A stretch of 6,432 bases of DNA from Dehalococcoidia bacterium. GTDB lineage: Bacteria; Chloroflexota; Dehalococcoidia; Plut-88900. The notes beneath the pieces are model-generated. The model was not told where the DNA came from, ran no database searches, and saw only the letters and a list, made by a program, of their open reading frames with translations. Shown piece after piece: positions 1 to 5,014 of the stretch. How positions within the stretch are numbered: the stretch's first letter is position 1; the number at the start of each line of letters is the position of its first letter. A program made the position numbers and the translations under genes. The stretch lies in assembly GCA_012270635.1 (NCBI GenBank), contig JAAXHX010000072.1, positions 1 through 6,432 of the forward strand, given 5' to 3'.

Positions 1-30
1 ACAGGCTCAGGATAAACTAGGGGCTCAACA
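1..30. repeat. Dispersed intergenic repeat, copy at left window edge
   Basis: The first 30 bases match the last 30 bases of the window (6403-6432) in the same orientation, with one mismatch at position 28. The core is ACAGGCTCAGG followed by a TAAACTAGGGGCTCA-type tail. This copy is cut by the window start, so the CCCTTCG that begins the right-hand copy is missing here. Having the same repeat at both edges suggests the sequence ends where an assembler could not cross a multicopy repeat. It contains no open reading frame and is probably non-coding. Confidence 0.8.
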
Positions 31-31
31 C

Positions 32-49
32 GAGGGGCCCCGACCCCTC
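32..49. other. Short GC hairpin upstream of tsaB
   Basis: GAGGGG at 32-37 pairs perfectly with CCCCTC at 44-49 around a six-base loop. No T-rich tract follows on either strand, so it is not a convincing intrinsic terminator. It lies directly beside the edge repeat and may be part of that element. Confidence 0.35.
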
Positions 50-115
50 CAACAAAGGTTATGCAAGGGCCTCGTCAAGGAGGGAGACGGCCATCCGGAT
101 GGAATGGGATATTAG

Positions 116-805
116 ATGTACCTGGTAATTGACACGGCGACCAAGGATTTGGGGCTCGCGCTGATGGACGAGGCCGAGGTGGCGGGCCAGTTTCACTGGC
201 GCACAAGACAGAACCACACCGCGGAGCTGGTCCCGGCTATCCGACATCTGTTGAGCAAGGCCGGCATAGAGTTGCACGACCTGAAGGGCTTGGTCGTGAG
301 CCTGGGCCCGGGCGGGTTCTCGGGGTTGAGGGTGGGGATGACCACGGCCAAAGGGTTGGCCGTTTCGACGGGTGCGCCGCTGGTCGCCGTGGACACCCTG
401 GACGCAGCGGCTTTCCCGATGGTGGGCCTGGGCTCTCCCGTGTGTTCGCTGCTGCCGGCGGGAAGGGAGGAGGTGGCAGCAGCGATGTACCGGGGAAATG
501 GCGTAGAAATGGAGAAAACGGTCGAAGACCACCTAACGACCATCGAGACCCTGGCGGGCCGGGTTGGTGAGCCGACCATATTTTGCGGGTCGATAACCCA
601 GGGCATGGAGCAGGAACTCAGGGAGCGGATAGGGGCGCGGGCACTGATACCGCGGGGCGCGGGTCGGGCGACGCGGGCCGTGCAGATGGGAGAGATAGGC
701 ATCCGAAGGATATCCAGAGGTGACAGGGACGACCCGGTCACGTTGCAGCCCCTGTACCTGCGCCGGCCTTCAATCACCAAGCCGACTCGGCCGCCGGGGG
801 GATGA
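116..805 (+). CDS. tsaB: tRNA threonylcarbamoyladenosine biosynthesis protein TsaB
   Basis: TsaB is a catalytically inactive member of the ASKHA (actin-like ATPase) superfamily. It partners TsaD, with TsaE, to install N6-threonylcarbamoyladenosine at A37 of ANN-decoding tRNAs in the cytoplasm. The 229-residue product starts MYLVIDTAT, the family's typical first strand. It has NHTAELVPAI at 33-42, where many homologs have an H-S-E-x-L motif, and GPGGFSGLRVG at 64-74, matching the signature GPGSFTGLRVG. It ends with a YLRRPSI segment typical of the TsaB C-terminus, and its length is normal. The start is fixed by an in-frame TAG directly before the ATG. No Shine-Dalgarno (SD) sequence lies at the usual distance; a strong one (AAGGAGGGA, 77-85) is 30 bases upstream. 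tsaE and tsaD are not in the window. The family call is secure. Confidence 0.93.
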   Translation: MYLVIDTATKDLGLALMDEAEVAGQFHWRTRQNHTAELVPAIRHLLSKAGIELHDLKGLVVSLGPGGFSGLRVGMTTAKGLAVSTGAPLVAVDTLDAAAFPMVGLGSPVCSLLPAGREEVAAAMYRGNGVEMEKTVEDHLTTIETLAGRVGEPTIFCGSITQGMEQELRERIGARALIPRGAGRATRAVQMGEIGIRRISRGDRDDPVTLQPLYLRRPSITKPTRPPGG

Positions 806-814
806 GACCCGTTC

Positions 815-823
815 TGCTAATAT
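815..823 (+). promoter_or_regulatory. Possible extended -10 promoter upstream of ndk
   Basis: TGCTAATAT combines an extended -10 TGn with a hexamer matching TATAAT at four of six bases. It sits inside a small inverted repeat, GCTA-ATA-TAGC (816-826). No -35 is recognisable at the right distance. A second weak -10 candidate, TATAGT, lies at 855-860. It resembles the better-supported TGCTACAAT and TGCTAGAAT elements before rsfS and fmdB1, which is the main reason to list it. ndk could equally be read from the tsaB promoter. Confidence 0.25.
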
Positions 824-886
824 AGCCGCATCGGACGACGAAGAAAGGGCAGGCTATAGTACCGCTCCCCGTCGGACAACTATCGA

Positions 887-895
887 GAAGGAGGA
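887..895 (+). promoter_or_regulatory. Strong Shine-Dalgarno sequence with no start codon at usual distance
   Basis: GAAGGAGGA is close to an ideal complement of the 16S rRNA 3' end, yet no ATG, GTG or TTG occurs in the next 20 bases. The nearest ATG (920) opens a two-codon frame, and the ndk ATG is at 933. A five-bp hairpin (902-906 with 912-916) lies between, and folding it would leave about 23 bases between the site and the ndk start. It may be a ribosome standby site for ndk or a chance purine run. Confidence 0.4.
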
Positions 896-932
896 CCGCA
901 CCGCCGAGCAGCGGCGCGAATGATATAAAAGT

Positions 933-1382
933 ATGGAAAGAACGCTGGTATTGTTGAAGCCCGACACCGTGCAGAGAGGCCTCTCGGGGCAGGTGATAGC
1001 GAGGTTTGAGGCGAAGGGGTTGAAGATCGTCGGGATGAAGATGGTCCACATGGACCGGGCCCTGGCGGGTCGGCACTACGGGATACACGAGGGAAAACCC
1101 TTCTTCGAGGGGCTGGTGAACTTCATAACGTCCAGCCCGATAGTCGCCATAGCCCTGGAAGGGCCCAGCGCGGTGGAGGTCGTACGGGCGACGATGGGGG
1201 CCACCGACCCCAAGAAAGCGCCCCCGGGGACGATTCGCGGGGACTTCGGCCTGGACATAGGCCGGAACCTGGTCCACGGGTCCGACTCCCCGGAGAACGC
1301 GGTAACTGAGTTGGAACTGTTCTTCGGGGATGGGGAGCTGATCAGCTACGAGCGGAATGTCGAGCCGTGGATAGTGGAGTAG
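933..1382 (+). CDS. ndk: Nucleoside diphosphate kinase
   Basis: Ndk transfers the gamma-phosphate of ATP to other (d)NDPs through a phosphohistidine intermediate, balancing cytoplasmic nucleotide pools. The 149-residue product matches the whole family. It has ERTLVLLKPD (2-11) with the conserved Lys9 and a GTIRGDFG segment (99-106) with Arg102. The active-site signature NLVHGSDS (112-119) has His115 as the phosphorylated residue. Many bacterial Ndk proteins are about 135-155 residues, so the length is normal. The start is forced: an in-frame TGA at 921-923 leaves only the ATG at 933, which has no adjacent Shine-Dalgarno sequence. Seven of its ten Ile codons are AUA, striking in such GC-rich DNA. 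It converges with rsfS, with seven bases between the two stop codons and no terminator. Confidence 0.97.
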   Translation: MERTLVLLKPDTVQRGLSGQVIARFEAKGLKIVGMKMVHMDRALAGRHYGIHEGKPFFEGLVNFITSSPIVAIALEGPSAVEVVRATMGATDPKKAPPGTIRGDFGLDIGRNLVHGSDSPENAVTELELFFGDGELISYERNVEPWIVE

Positions 1383-1389
1383 CGGGCAG

Positions 1390-1734
1390 CTACTGGATTC
1401 GGACGATGGTGTTGCCCCGTTCCCAGAGGCTTTCCAGCCGGTAGTACTCCCGCTCGGCGGCAGAGAAGATGTGGACTACCACGTCTCCGTAATCGAGGAG
1501 GACCCACCCTGAGCCCGCCGACCCCTCCCGATGGAGCATGGCGTCGCCCGTGCCCTTGAGCCCCGACTCGATCTCCTGCCTGAGGGCCTCGGTGTGGCGG
1601 GCCGTGAGGGAACTCATTATCACGAAGTAGTCGGCGAAGCCGCAGACCTCGCTGACGTCCAGAAGCAGGATGTCGAACGCCTGCCTCTCGGATGCGATCT
1701 CGGTGATCCTACGCGCCTGCTCCAGGGGCTCCAG
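1390..1734 (-). CDS. rsfS: Ribosomal silencing factor RsfS
   Basis: RsfS (Iojap/DUF143 family) binds ribosomal protein uL14 and blocks joining of the 30S and 50S subunits, lowering translation in starvation. The motifs are clear: DILLLDVSEV, ADYFVIMSS, the segment SGWVLLDYGDVVVHIFS, and YYRLESLW near the C-terminus. The start is uncertain. The frame is open back to an ATG at 1845, which would give 151 residues, but no ATG, GTG (1773) or TTG (1764) start has an SD sequence. A strong promoter (-35 at 1791-1786, -10 at 1769-1764) predicts transcription from about 1757. Below it, GGGAGG (1745-1740) sits five bases before a CTG at 1734. Starting there gives 114 residues, a normal family length beginning at the usual place. 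I chose this CTG; the family call does not depend on it. rsfS often sits with nadD or proA, but here it stands alone, divergent from mnmA. Confidence 0.93.
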   Translation of the reverse strand: MEPLEQARRITEIASERQAFDILLLDVSEVCGFADYFVIMSSLTARHTEALRQEIESGLKGTGDAMLHREGSAGSGWVLLDYGDVVVHIFSAAEREYYRLESLWERGNTIVRIQ

Positions 1735-1763
1735 GCTTGCCTCCCGCGTGGTGGTGATGCTCA

Positions 1764-1791
1764 ATTGTAGCACTGGACATGCGCCGGTCAA
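1764..1791 (-). promoter_or_regulatory. Sigma70-type promoter for rsfS
   Basis: On the minus strand TTGACC (1791-1786) and TACAAT (1769-1764) are separated by 16 bases. Each matches its consensus at five of six positions, and TGC directly before the -10 gives an extended -10. Transcription would start near 1757, downstream of every conventional start codon in the rsfS frame. This is the best promoter in the window, and it lies where one is expected between divergent genes. Confidence 0.65.
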
Positions 1792-1798
1792 CGATTGG
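1788..1798. promoter_or_regulatory. Operator-like motif, copy 1 (TCAACGATTGG)
   Basis: This 11-mer matches TCAACGGTTGA at 1850-1860 in nine of eleven positions, same orientation, 62 bases away centre to centre. It overlaps the -35 hexamer of the rsfS promoter. It is an imperfect inverted repeat. Its role as a binding site is inferred only from position and repetition. Confidence 0.35.
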
Positions 1799-1810
1799 TG
1801 AGGGTCTCGA

Positions 1811-1840
1811 TTGCCGCAGTTCTCGGGGGCGTGATATCCT
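1811..1840 (+). promoter_or_regulatory. Candidate promoter for mnmA
   Basis: TTGCCG (1811-1816) and TATCCT (1835-1840) each match consensus at four of six positions with an 18-base spacer. TGA directly before the -10 forms an extended -10 element. Transcription would begin near 1847, leaving a leader of about 28 bases before the ATG at 1875. It is weaker than the divergent rsfS promoter. Confidence 0.4.
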
Positions 1841-1849
1841 CGCATGAAT

Positions 1850-1860
1850 TCAACGGTTGA
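1850..1860. promoter_or_regulatory. Operator-like palindrome, copy 2 (TCAACGGTTGA)
   Basis: This is a perfect palindrome of TCAAC and GTTGA around one central G, at the predicted mnmA transcription start and before the mnmA ATG. The related copy at 1788-1798 covers the rsfS -35. A regulator binding both could control the two divergent genes together; no regulator gene is in the window. Confidence 0.4.
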
Positions 1861-1874
1861 GAGAATGTAAGGGG

Positions 1875-3008
1875 ATGAAGGACAACGTTGTAGTAGCGGC
1901 CATGAGCGGGGGAGTCGACTCCGCGGTGTCGGCGCACCTTCTTAAGGAAGCGGGGTATGACGTCATCGGAGTTACCATGCGCCTGTCGCCTCCCCAGTCC
2001 ACGGACGAAGGCCGCCGGAACAAGCGGTGCTGCACCGCGGAGGACACCACCGACGCCCGTAGGGTGTGCCGCATTCTCGGGATTCCGCACTACGTCCAGA
2101 ACTTTGAGAAGGAGTTCAGGGCCAAGGTAATCGAGTACTTCCTGGGGGAGTACCGTCGGGGCCGTACGCCCAACCCGTGCATCGCCTGCAACGAGCATGT
2201 GAAGTTCCGCTTCCTGATGGAGCGGGCCCAGGCCCTGGGAGCGGACAAGCTGGCCACGGGGCATTACGCCCGCATCGAACAGCGGGATGGAAGGTTCAGG
2301 CTGCTGAAGGCCCGGAACCCGGGGAAGGACCAGAGCTACGTGCTCTACGGGCTCGGGCAGGATGAGCTTTCGAGGCTCATGTTCCCTGTCGGGGAGCGCT
2401 CCAAGGGCCGCATCAGGGAGATTGCGCGCTCGCTGGATCTGCCTGTGGCCGACAAGCCGGACAGCCAGGACATCTGCTTCATACCGGACGGCGACTACCG
2501 GGGCTTCCTGCGCAAGAGCGTCGAGCCGAGGCAGGGCGACGTTGTGGACATGAAAGGGACCCGCCTGGGGTCGCACCAGGGGATCGAAGAGTTCACCGTG
2601 GGACAGAGGAAGGGTTTGGGGGTGGCGTCGGGGGAGCGTCGGTACGTCGTCTCGCTGGACCCAGAGCGGAATGAAGTGGTGGTAGGCGACGACGCCGACC
2701 TGTGGACCGATGGGTTGACGGCTTCCAAGGTGAACTACGTCTCCGGGGCCGTTCCCCCAGGGCCCGTGAGGGTTGGCGTCAGGATAAGGCACCGGGCCCC
2801 GATAGTCCCATCCACCCTCGTGCAGAACGGAGAGACGGCCCGCGTGGTGTTCGATGCGCCCCAGAGGGCCGTTACTCCGGGGCAGGCGGCGGTGTTCTAC
2901 CTGGGGGACGAGGTGGTGGGGGGCGGGGTGATAAACGGCCCGTTAGTCGACCGACCCGGACAGCCGGGAAACCTCGGGGGCCGGGCGCCGACTCCCGTGA
3001 GTTCTTGA
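1875..3008 (+). CDS. mnmA: tRNA-specific 2-thiouridylase MnmA
   Basis: MnmA activates C2 of wobble U34 in tRNA-Lys, -Glu and -Gln with ATP and inserts sulfur to make the 2-thiouridine of (c)mnm5s2U. The 377-residue product opens with the PP-loop SGGVDS (11-16). It contains [13 protein letters not shown] (52-64), the NPCIACN segment (100-106) with probable catalytic Cys105, and ATGHY (127-131). The second catalytic cysteine is Cys201 in [12 protein letters not shown]. The central and C-terminal beta-barrel domains follow (TVGQRKGLG, 241-249). An extra Cys102 makes a C-x-x-C with Cys105. About 25 residues rich in Pro and Gly follow the usual GGGVI end. The frame is open from a TTG at 1857, but the ATG at 1875 puts the PP-loop at its normal distance from the N-terminus. 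Neither start has a well-spaced Shine-Dalgarno sequence. rnhB follows after 74 bases. Confidence 0.96.
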   Translation: MKDNVVVAAMSGGVDSAVSAHLLKEAGYDVIGVTMRLSPPQSTDEGRRNKRCCTAEDTTDARRVCRILGIPHYVQNFEKEFRAKVIEYFLGEYRRGRTPNPCIACNEHVKFRFLMERAQALGADKLATGHYARIEQRDGRFRLLKARNPGKDQSYVLYGLGQDELSRLMFPVGERSKGRIREIARSLDLPVADKPDSQDICFIPDGDYRGFLRKSVEPRQGDVVDMKGTRLGSHQGIEEFTVGQRKGLGVASGERRYVVSLDPERNEVVVGDDADLWTDGLTASKVNYVSGAVPPGPVRVGVRIRHRAPIVPSTLVQNGETARVVFDAPQRAVTPGQAAVFYLGDEVVGGGVINGPLVDRPGQPGNLGGRAPTPVSS

Positions 3009-3010
3009 CA
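3005..3010 (+). promoter_or_regulatory. Consensus -35 hexamer at the mnmA stop
   Basis: TTGACA is a perfect -35 element overlapping the mnmA stop codon. No good -10 stands at 16-18 bases (the best is TTAACC at 3028-3033). TGTAAT at 3016-3021 is a fair -10 but far too close. It could weakly drive rnhB-yraN; otherwise these genes share the mnmA transcript. Confidence 0.25.
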
Positions 3011-3082
3011 AGCGCTGTAATCACAACTTAACCAAGGATCCACGAGGGGCAAGTTCAGGCCCCAGGCAGGCCGTCCACCCGT

Positions 3083-3733
3083 ATGAGTGTAAGCAAGAGT
3101 CAGCTCCCCGGGTTCGGGTTGGAAACCGCGCTGTGGGCACGGGGGATCGCCTACGTGGCGGGGGTGGACGAGGTAGGTCGGGGGCCGATTGCGGGGCCGG
3201 TGGTGGCCGGGGCGGTGATCTTTCCCCTCGACATCGATGAGTCCCGGCTTGTCGGCATCCGGGACTCCAAGGAGTTGAAAGCGGATGTTAGGGAGTGGCT
3301 CAATGTATGGATCCACCGGACGGCGTTGGCCGTGGGGCTGGGCCGGGCTTCGGTGAGGGAGATCGATGCGGTGGGGATAGTGGGAGCGACGCGGCGGGCC
3401 ATGGCCCGTGCCATAGGCAAGCTGGAGCCGCGGCCCCAGGCCCTACTCATAGACGCACTGCCTCTCCCGGGAGTCGGGCTGCCGCAGCAGTGTCCGGTGA
3501 AGGGGGATAGGGTGTCGCTCTCCATAGCGGCGGCCTCCATAGTGGCCAAGGTGGCGCGGGACAGGTTGATGGCGGAGGCCGACCGGAGGTATCCGGGTTA
3601 CGGGTTTTCCCGCAACAAGGGGTACGGGACCCGGGAGCACGTGGGGGCCCTGGACCGGCAGGGGCCGTGCATCATTCACCGGGTGAGCTTTGCCCCCGTG
3701 GCGCGGGCTAACGGCCACGGGAGGCTGGTCTAG
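3083..3733 (+). CDS. rnhB: Ribonuclease HII
   Basis: RNase HII cuts RNA in RNA:DNA hybrids and removes single ribonucleotides misincorporated into DNA, using two metal ions. The 216-residue product has the N-terminal signature GVDEVGRGPIAGPV (27-40), with Asp29, Glu30 and the GRG substrate-recognition motif. DSKEL is at 61-65. The remaining acidic active-site residues are probably Asp124 (LLIDA) and Asp142 (KGD). These are followed by SIAAASIVAKVARD (147-160) and YGFSRNKGYGTREH (173-186), typical of the family. Length and motif order are normal. The ATG at 3083 has no good Shine-Dalgarno sequence; a 5-bp hairpin (3046-3050 with 3059-3063) lies just upstream. yraN follows after 11 bases, a widely conserved pairing in bacteria. 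Confidence 0.97.
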   Translation: MSVSKSQLPGFGLETALWARGIAYVAGVDEVGRGPIAGPVVAGAVIFPLDIDESRLVGIRDSKELKADVREWLNVWIHRTALAVGLGRASVREIDAVGIVGATRRAMARAIGKLEPRPQALLIDALPLPGVGLPQQCPVKGDRVSLSIAAASIVAKVARDRLMAEADRRYPGYGFSRNKGYGTREHVGALDRQGPCIIHRVSFAPVARANGHGRLV

Positions 3734-3744
3734 GGTCAAGGTCC

Positions 3745-4116
3745 ATGCCCCACGATAGAAAACGGTTCGGGGACTGGGGTGAGGAATATGCCCGCCGGTT
3801 CCTGGAGGGAAGGGGCTATTCGATCATCGAGGCGCAGTACCGGGGTAAGTATGGAGAGATTGACCTGGTGGCTCTCGATGGAGACTGCCTGGTGTTCGTG
3901 GAGGTGAAGAGCCGGCGAACGGGGGCGTTTGGACGTCCCGAGGAGTCGGTGACGATGGCGAAGCAGCAGAAGCTGGTGCAGTCGGCGCAGGAGTACGTGC
4001 AGGACAAGGGGCACGAGGGGCGGGAGTGGCGCATCGACGTGGTGGGCATTGAGGCCGGGGGGCTGAGGCCCCGGGTGCGGCTGATACGCAACGCGGTGAT
4101 GTCGGGGGAGGGGTGA
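3745..4116 (+). CDS. yraN: YraN family protein (UPF0102), predicted endonuclease-like fold
   Basis: The 123-residue product belongs to UPF0102, a restriction-endonuclease-like family whose cellular role is unsettled; links to recombination or repair have been suggested from structure and gene context. The family core is intact: GDWGEEYARRFL (9-20) with Glu14, YGEIDLVALDGD (36-47) with Glu38 and Asp40, and VFVEVKSR (50-57) with the E-x-K pair Glu53 and Lys55. WRIDVVGIE (95-103) is the last conserved strand. The E/D/E-x-K layout matches a PD-(D/E)xK active site, so nuclease activity is possible but not shown by sequence. It follows rnhB by 11 bases with AAGG four bases before the ATG, so it is probably co-transcribed. 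Its stop codon is inside a strong hairpin. Confidence 0.94.
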   Translation: MPHDRKRFGDWGEEYARRFLEGRGYSIIEAQYRGKYGEIDLVALDGDCLVFVEVKSRRTGAFGRPEESVTMAKQQKLVQSAQEYVQDKGHEGREWRIDVVGIEAGGLRPRVRLIRNAVMSGEG

Positions 4117-4133
4117 CGGAAGTCACCCCTCTC
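4106..4133 (+). terminator. Strong hairpin over the yraN stop (possible terminator without T-tract)
   Basis: Bases 4106-4117 pair with 4122-4133 over 12 bp (one G-T), including a perfect nine-bp core AGGGGTGAC/GTCACCCCT. The loop is GGAA, a stable GNRA tetraloop closed by C-G. The yraN TGA is in the 5' arm. Only CTCTCG follows rather than a run of T, so it is not a classical intrinsic terminator. It may end transcription inefficiently or protect the 3' end of the mnmA-rnhB-yraN message. Confidence 0.5.
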
Positions 4134-4138
4134 GTACG

Positions 4139-4151
4139 TCGACAGGCTCAG
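4139..4151. repeat. Fragment of the dispersed TCGACAGGCTCAG repeat
   Basis: Thirteen bases are identical to positions 6400-6412 of the right-edge repeat. The sequence then diverges to a CATGATCGG tail. It is a third, partial site of the same family, in the yraN-fmdB1 gap directly before the GGATTCC-type repeats. Confidence 0.6.
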
Positions 4152-4168
4152 CATGATCGGGGCCCGGG

Positions 4169-4200
4169 GATGGATTCCCGATCGGGGTCTGGAATGACGG
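4169..4200. repeat. GATGGATTCC...GGAATGACGG repeat, copy 1
   Basis: The unit starts GATGGATTCC and ends AATGACGG, with ATTCC (4174-4178) able to pair with GGAAT (4191-4195). The palindrome CCCGATCGGG (4177-4186) lies inside. It has a second, diverged copy at 4210-4240. Similar GGATTCC/GGAATGAC elements are found between genes in many bacterial genomes; this is non-coding. Confidence 0.65.
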
Positions 4201-4209
4201 AGAAGGGAG

Positions 4210-4240
4210 GATGGATTCCGGCTCGGGGGCCTAATGACGG
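4210..4240. repeat. GATGGATTCC...AATGACGG repeat, copy 2
   Basis: This is the second tandem copy, starting 41 bases after the first, with the same outer ends (GATGGATTCC and AATGACGG). Its right inner arm has decayed (CTAAT instead of GGAAT), so the hairpin is weaker. The extended -10 promoter of fmdB1 starts 21 bases downstream. Confidence 0.6.
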
Positions 4241-4260
4241 ATAGGGATGGGGGAGGGGTG

Positions 4261-4269
4261 TGCTAGAAT
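4261..4269 (+). promoter_or_regulatory. Extended -10 promoter for fmdB1
   Basis: TGCTAGAAT has the extended TGn motif and a hexamer matching TATAAT at five of six bases. No -35 is evident 16-18 bases upstream, as is common for extended -10 promoters. Transcription would start near 4276, about 15 bases before the fmdB1 ATG. It likely drives fmdB1-fmdB2-thiE-translin. Confidence 0.5.
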
Positions 4270-4290
4270 GCGCGGGCGGGGCGAAAGCGA

Positions 4291-4641
4291 ATGCCTATCT
4301 ACGAATACCGGTGCGGCGGATGCCGTCAGAGGGTCAGCCTGTTCGTGCGGGGGTTCGTTGACCCGACATCCAAGTCGTGCCCCGAATGCGGGTCGGAAGA
4401 GCTTTCCAGGCTCGTGTCCCGGGTGGCGGTGCTGAAGTCGGGTGAGAGTCAACTGGAGGAGTTGTCGGACCCCTCGGCGTGGGGAGGGATAGATGAGAAC
4501 GATCCCAAGGGAATGGCCGAGATGATGCGGCGTATGGGCGACTCTATGGGGGAGGACATGGGCCCGGAGTTTGGGGAGATGGTGGACAGGCTGGAATCGG
4601 GGGACATTCCCGAAGAGGGCGACGACGGAGACTTGGACTGA
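4291..4641 (+). CDS. FmdB-family zinc-ribbon protein, first paralog
   Basis: This is a small protein of the FmdB/CxxC_CxxC_SSSS regulatory family. The founding member was named for a role near formamidase/amidase genes, but most members have no known function. The 116-residue product starts MPIYEYRCGGC and has Cys8, Cys11, Cys30 and Cys33 as a four-cysteine zinc ribbon, followed by SRLVSRVAV. The rest is an acidic, Met-rich tail predicted to be helical (about 66-116) that ends in a run of Asp and Glu. The tail shares a pattern with that of the next gene (a DP motif, R-x-G-x-x-M-G-x-D-M, EM-D, then G-x-x-P), so the two are full-length paralogs. Its stop is one base before the next gene's ATG. 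No strong Shine-Dalgarno sequence is seen, only GGGGCGAAAG before the start. Confidence 0.88.
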   Translation: MPIYEYRCGGCRQRVSLFVRGFVDPTSKSCPECGSEELSRLVSRVAVLKSGESQLEELSDPSAWGGIDENDPKGMAEMMRRMGDSMGEDMGPEFGEMVDRLESGDIPEEGDDGDLD

Positions 4642-4642
4642 G

Positions 4643-4987
4643 ATGCCGATATACGAATACAGGTGCTGCGGGTGCAGCCGTAAGACGAGTGTCTTCCTGC
4701 GAAGCATCGGGTCGGAGGTCAACCCGGTGTGCGAGTCCTGCGGGAGCGCCGACCTGAGCCGAATAATATCCTCGGTGGCCTATCACAGGTCGATGCAGGA
4801 CCGGTGGGACGCCTCAGGGCCGCCACAACTCAACCCGACGGACGACTATTACAAGGACCCGACGAACATAGGCCGGTGGGCGGAGAAGAGGCTGGGAGAG
4901 ATGGGCGTCGACATGCCCGAGCAGGCGCGAGAGATGATCGACGCGGCCCGGGAGGGGGAGATGCCCCCTGCAATCAAGGATATCTAG
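4643..4987 (+). CDS. FmdB-family zinc-ribbon protein, second paralog
   Basis: The 114-residue product starts MPIYEYRCCGC, with zinc-ribbon cysteines Cys8, Cys11, Cys30 and Cys33 and an extra Cys9. SRIISSVAYHRS follows, then a tail with DPTNIGRWAEKRLGEMGVD (72-90). This tail parallels the first paralog but is less acidic at the end. The reading frame is open further upstream (an ATG at 4571), but the MPIYEYRC start at 4643 aligns exactly with the family N-terminus, and GGAG at 4627-4630 precedes it. With only one base between the two genes, translation is probably coupled. The function is unknown: the ribbon suggests nucleic-acid or protein binding, and the helical tail may mediate interaction between the paralogs. 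Confidence 0.88.
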   Translation: MPIYEYRCCGCSRKTSVFLRSIGSEVNPVCESCGSADLSRIISSVAYHRSMQDRWDASGPPQLNPTDDYYKDPTNIGRWAEKRLGEMGVDMPEQAREMIDAAREGEMPPAIKDI

Positions 4988-5014
4988 GGGTCGGTGGGCC
5001 GGAAGAATAAAGGG

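Noticed and set aside
32..49. Intrinsic terminator upstream of tsaB
   Set aside because: There is a stem but no T-rich run on either strand.
720..923. 67-codon plus-strand frame between tsaB and ndk
   Set aside because: Its first part overlaps the conserved end of tsaB in another frame, and the remainder is charged, unrecognisable sequence. The strong Shine-Dalgarno sequence at 887-895 lies inside it, not before its start.
1788..2792. 334-codon open frame on the minus strand overlapping mnmA
   Set aside because: It mirrors the conserved MnmA gene; long antisense frames are common in GC-rich DNA, and the product has no recognisable motif and is rich in Pro, Arg and His.
3016..3021. TGTAAT as the -10 partner of TTGACA at 3005-3010
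   Set aside because: The spacing is only five bases, far from the 16-18 needed for a sigma70 promoter.
4139..4240. CRISPR array in the yraN-fmdB1 gap
   Set aside because: There are only two imperfect units of one repeat, 41 bases apart, plus a fragment of another. There is no regular spacing, identical repeat set or cas gene.
4985..5014. TPP riboswitch before thiE
   Set aside because: Only about 27 bases separate fmdB2 from the thiE ATG, too few for a THI element, and no CTGAGA-type core is seen.
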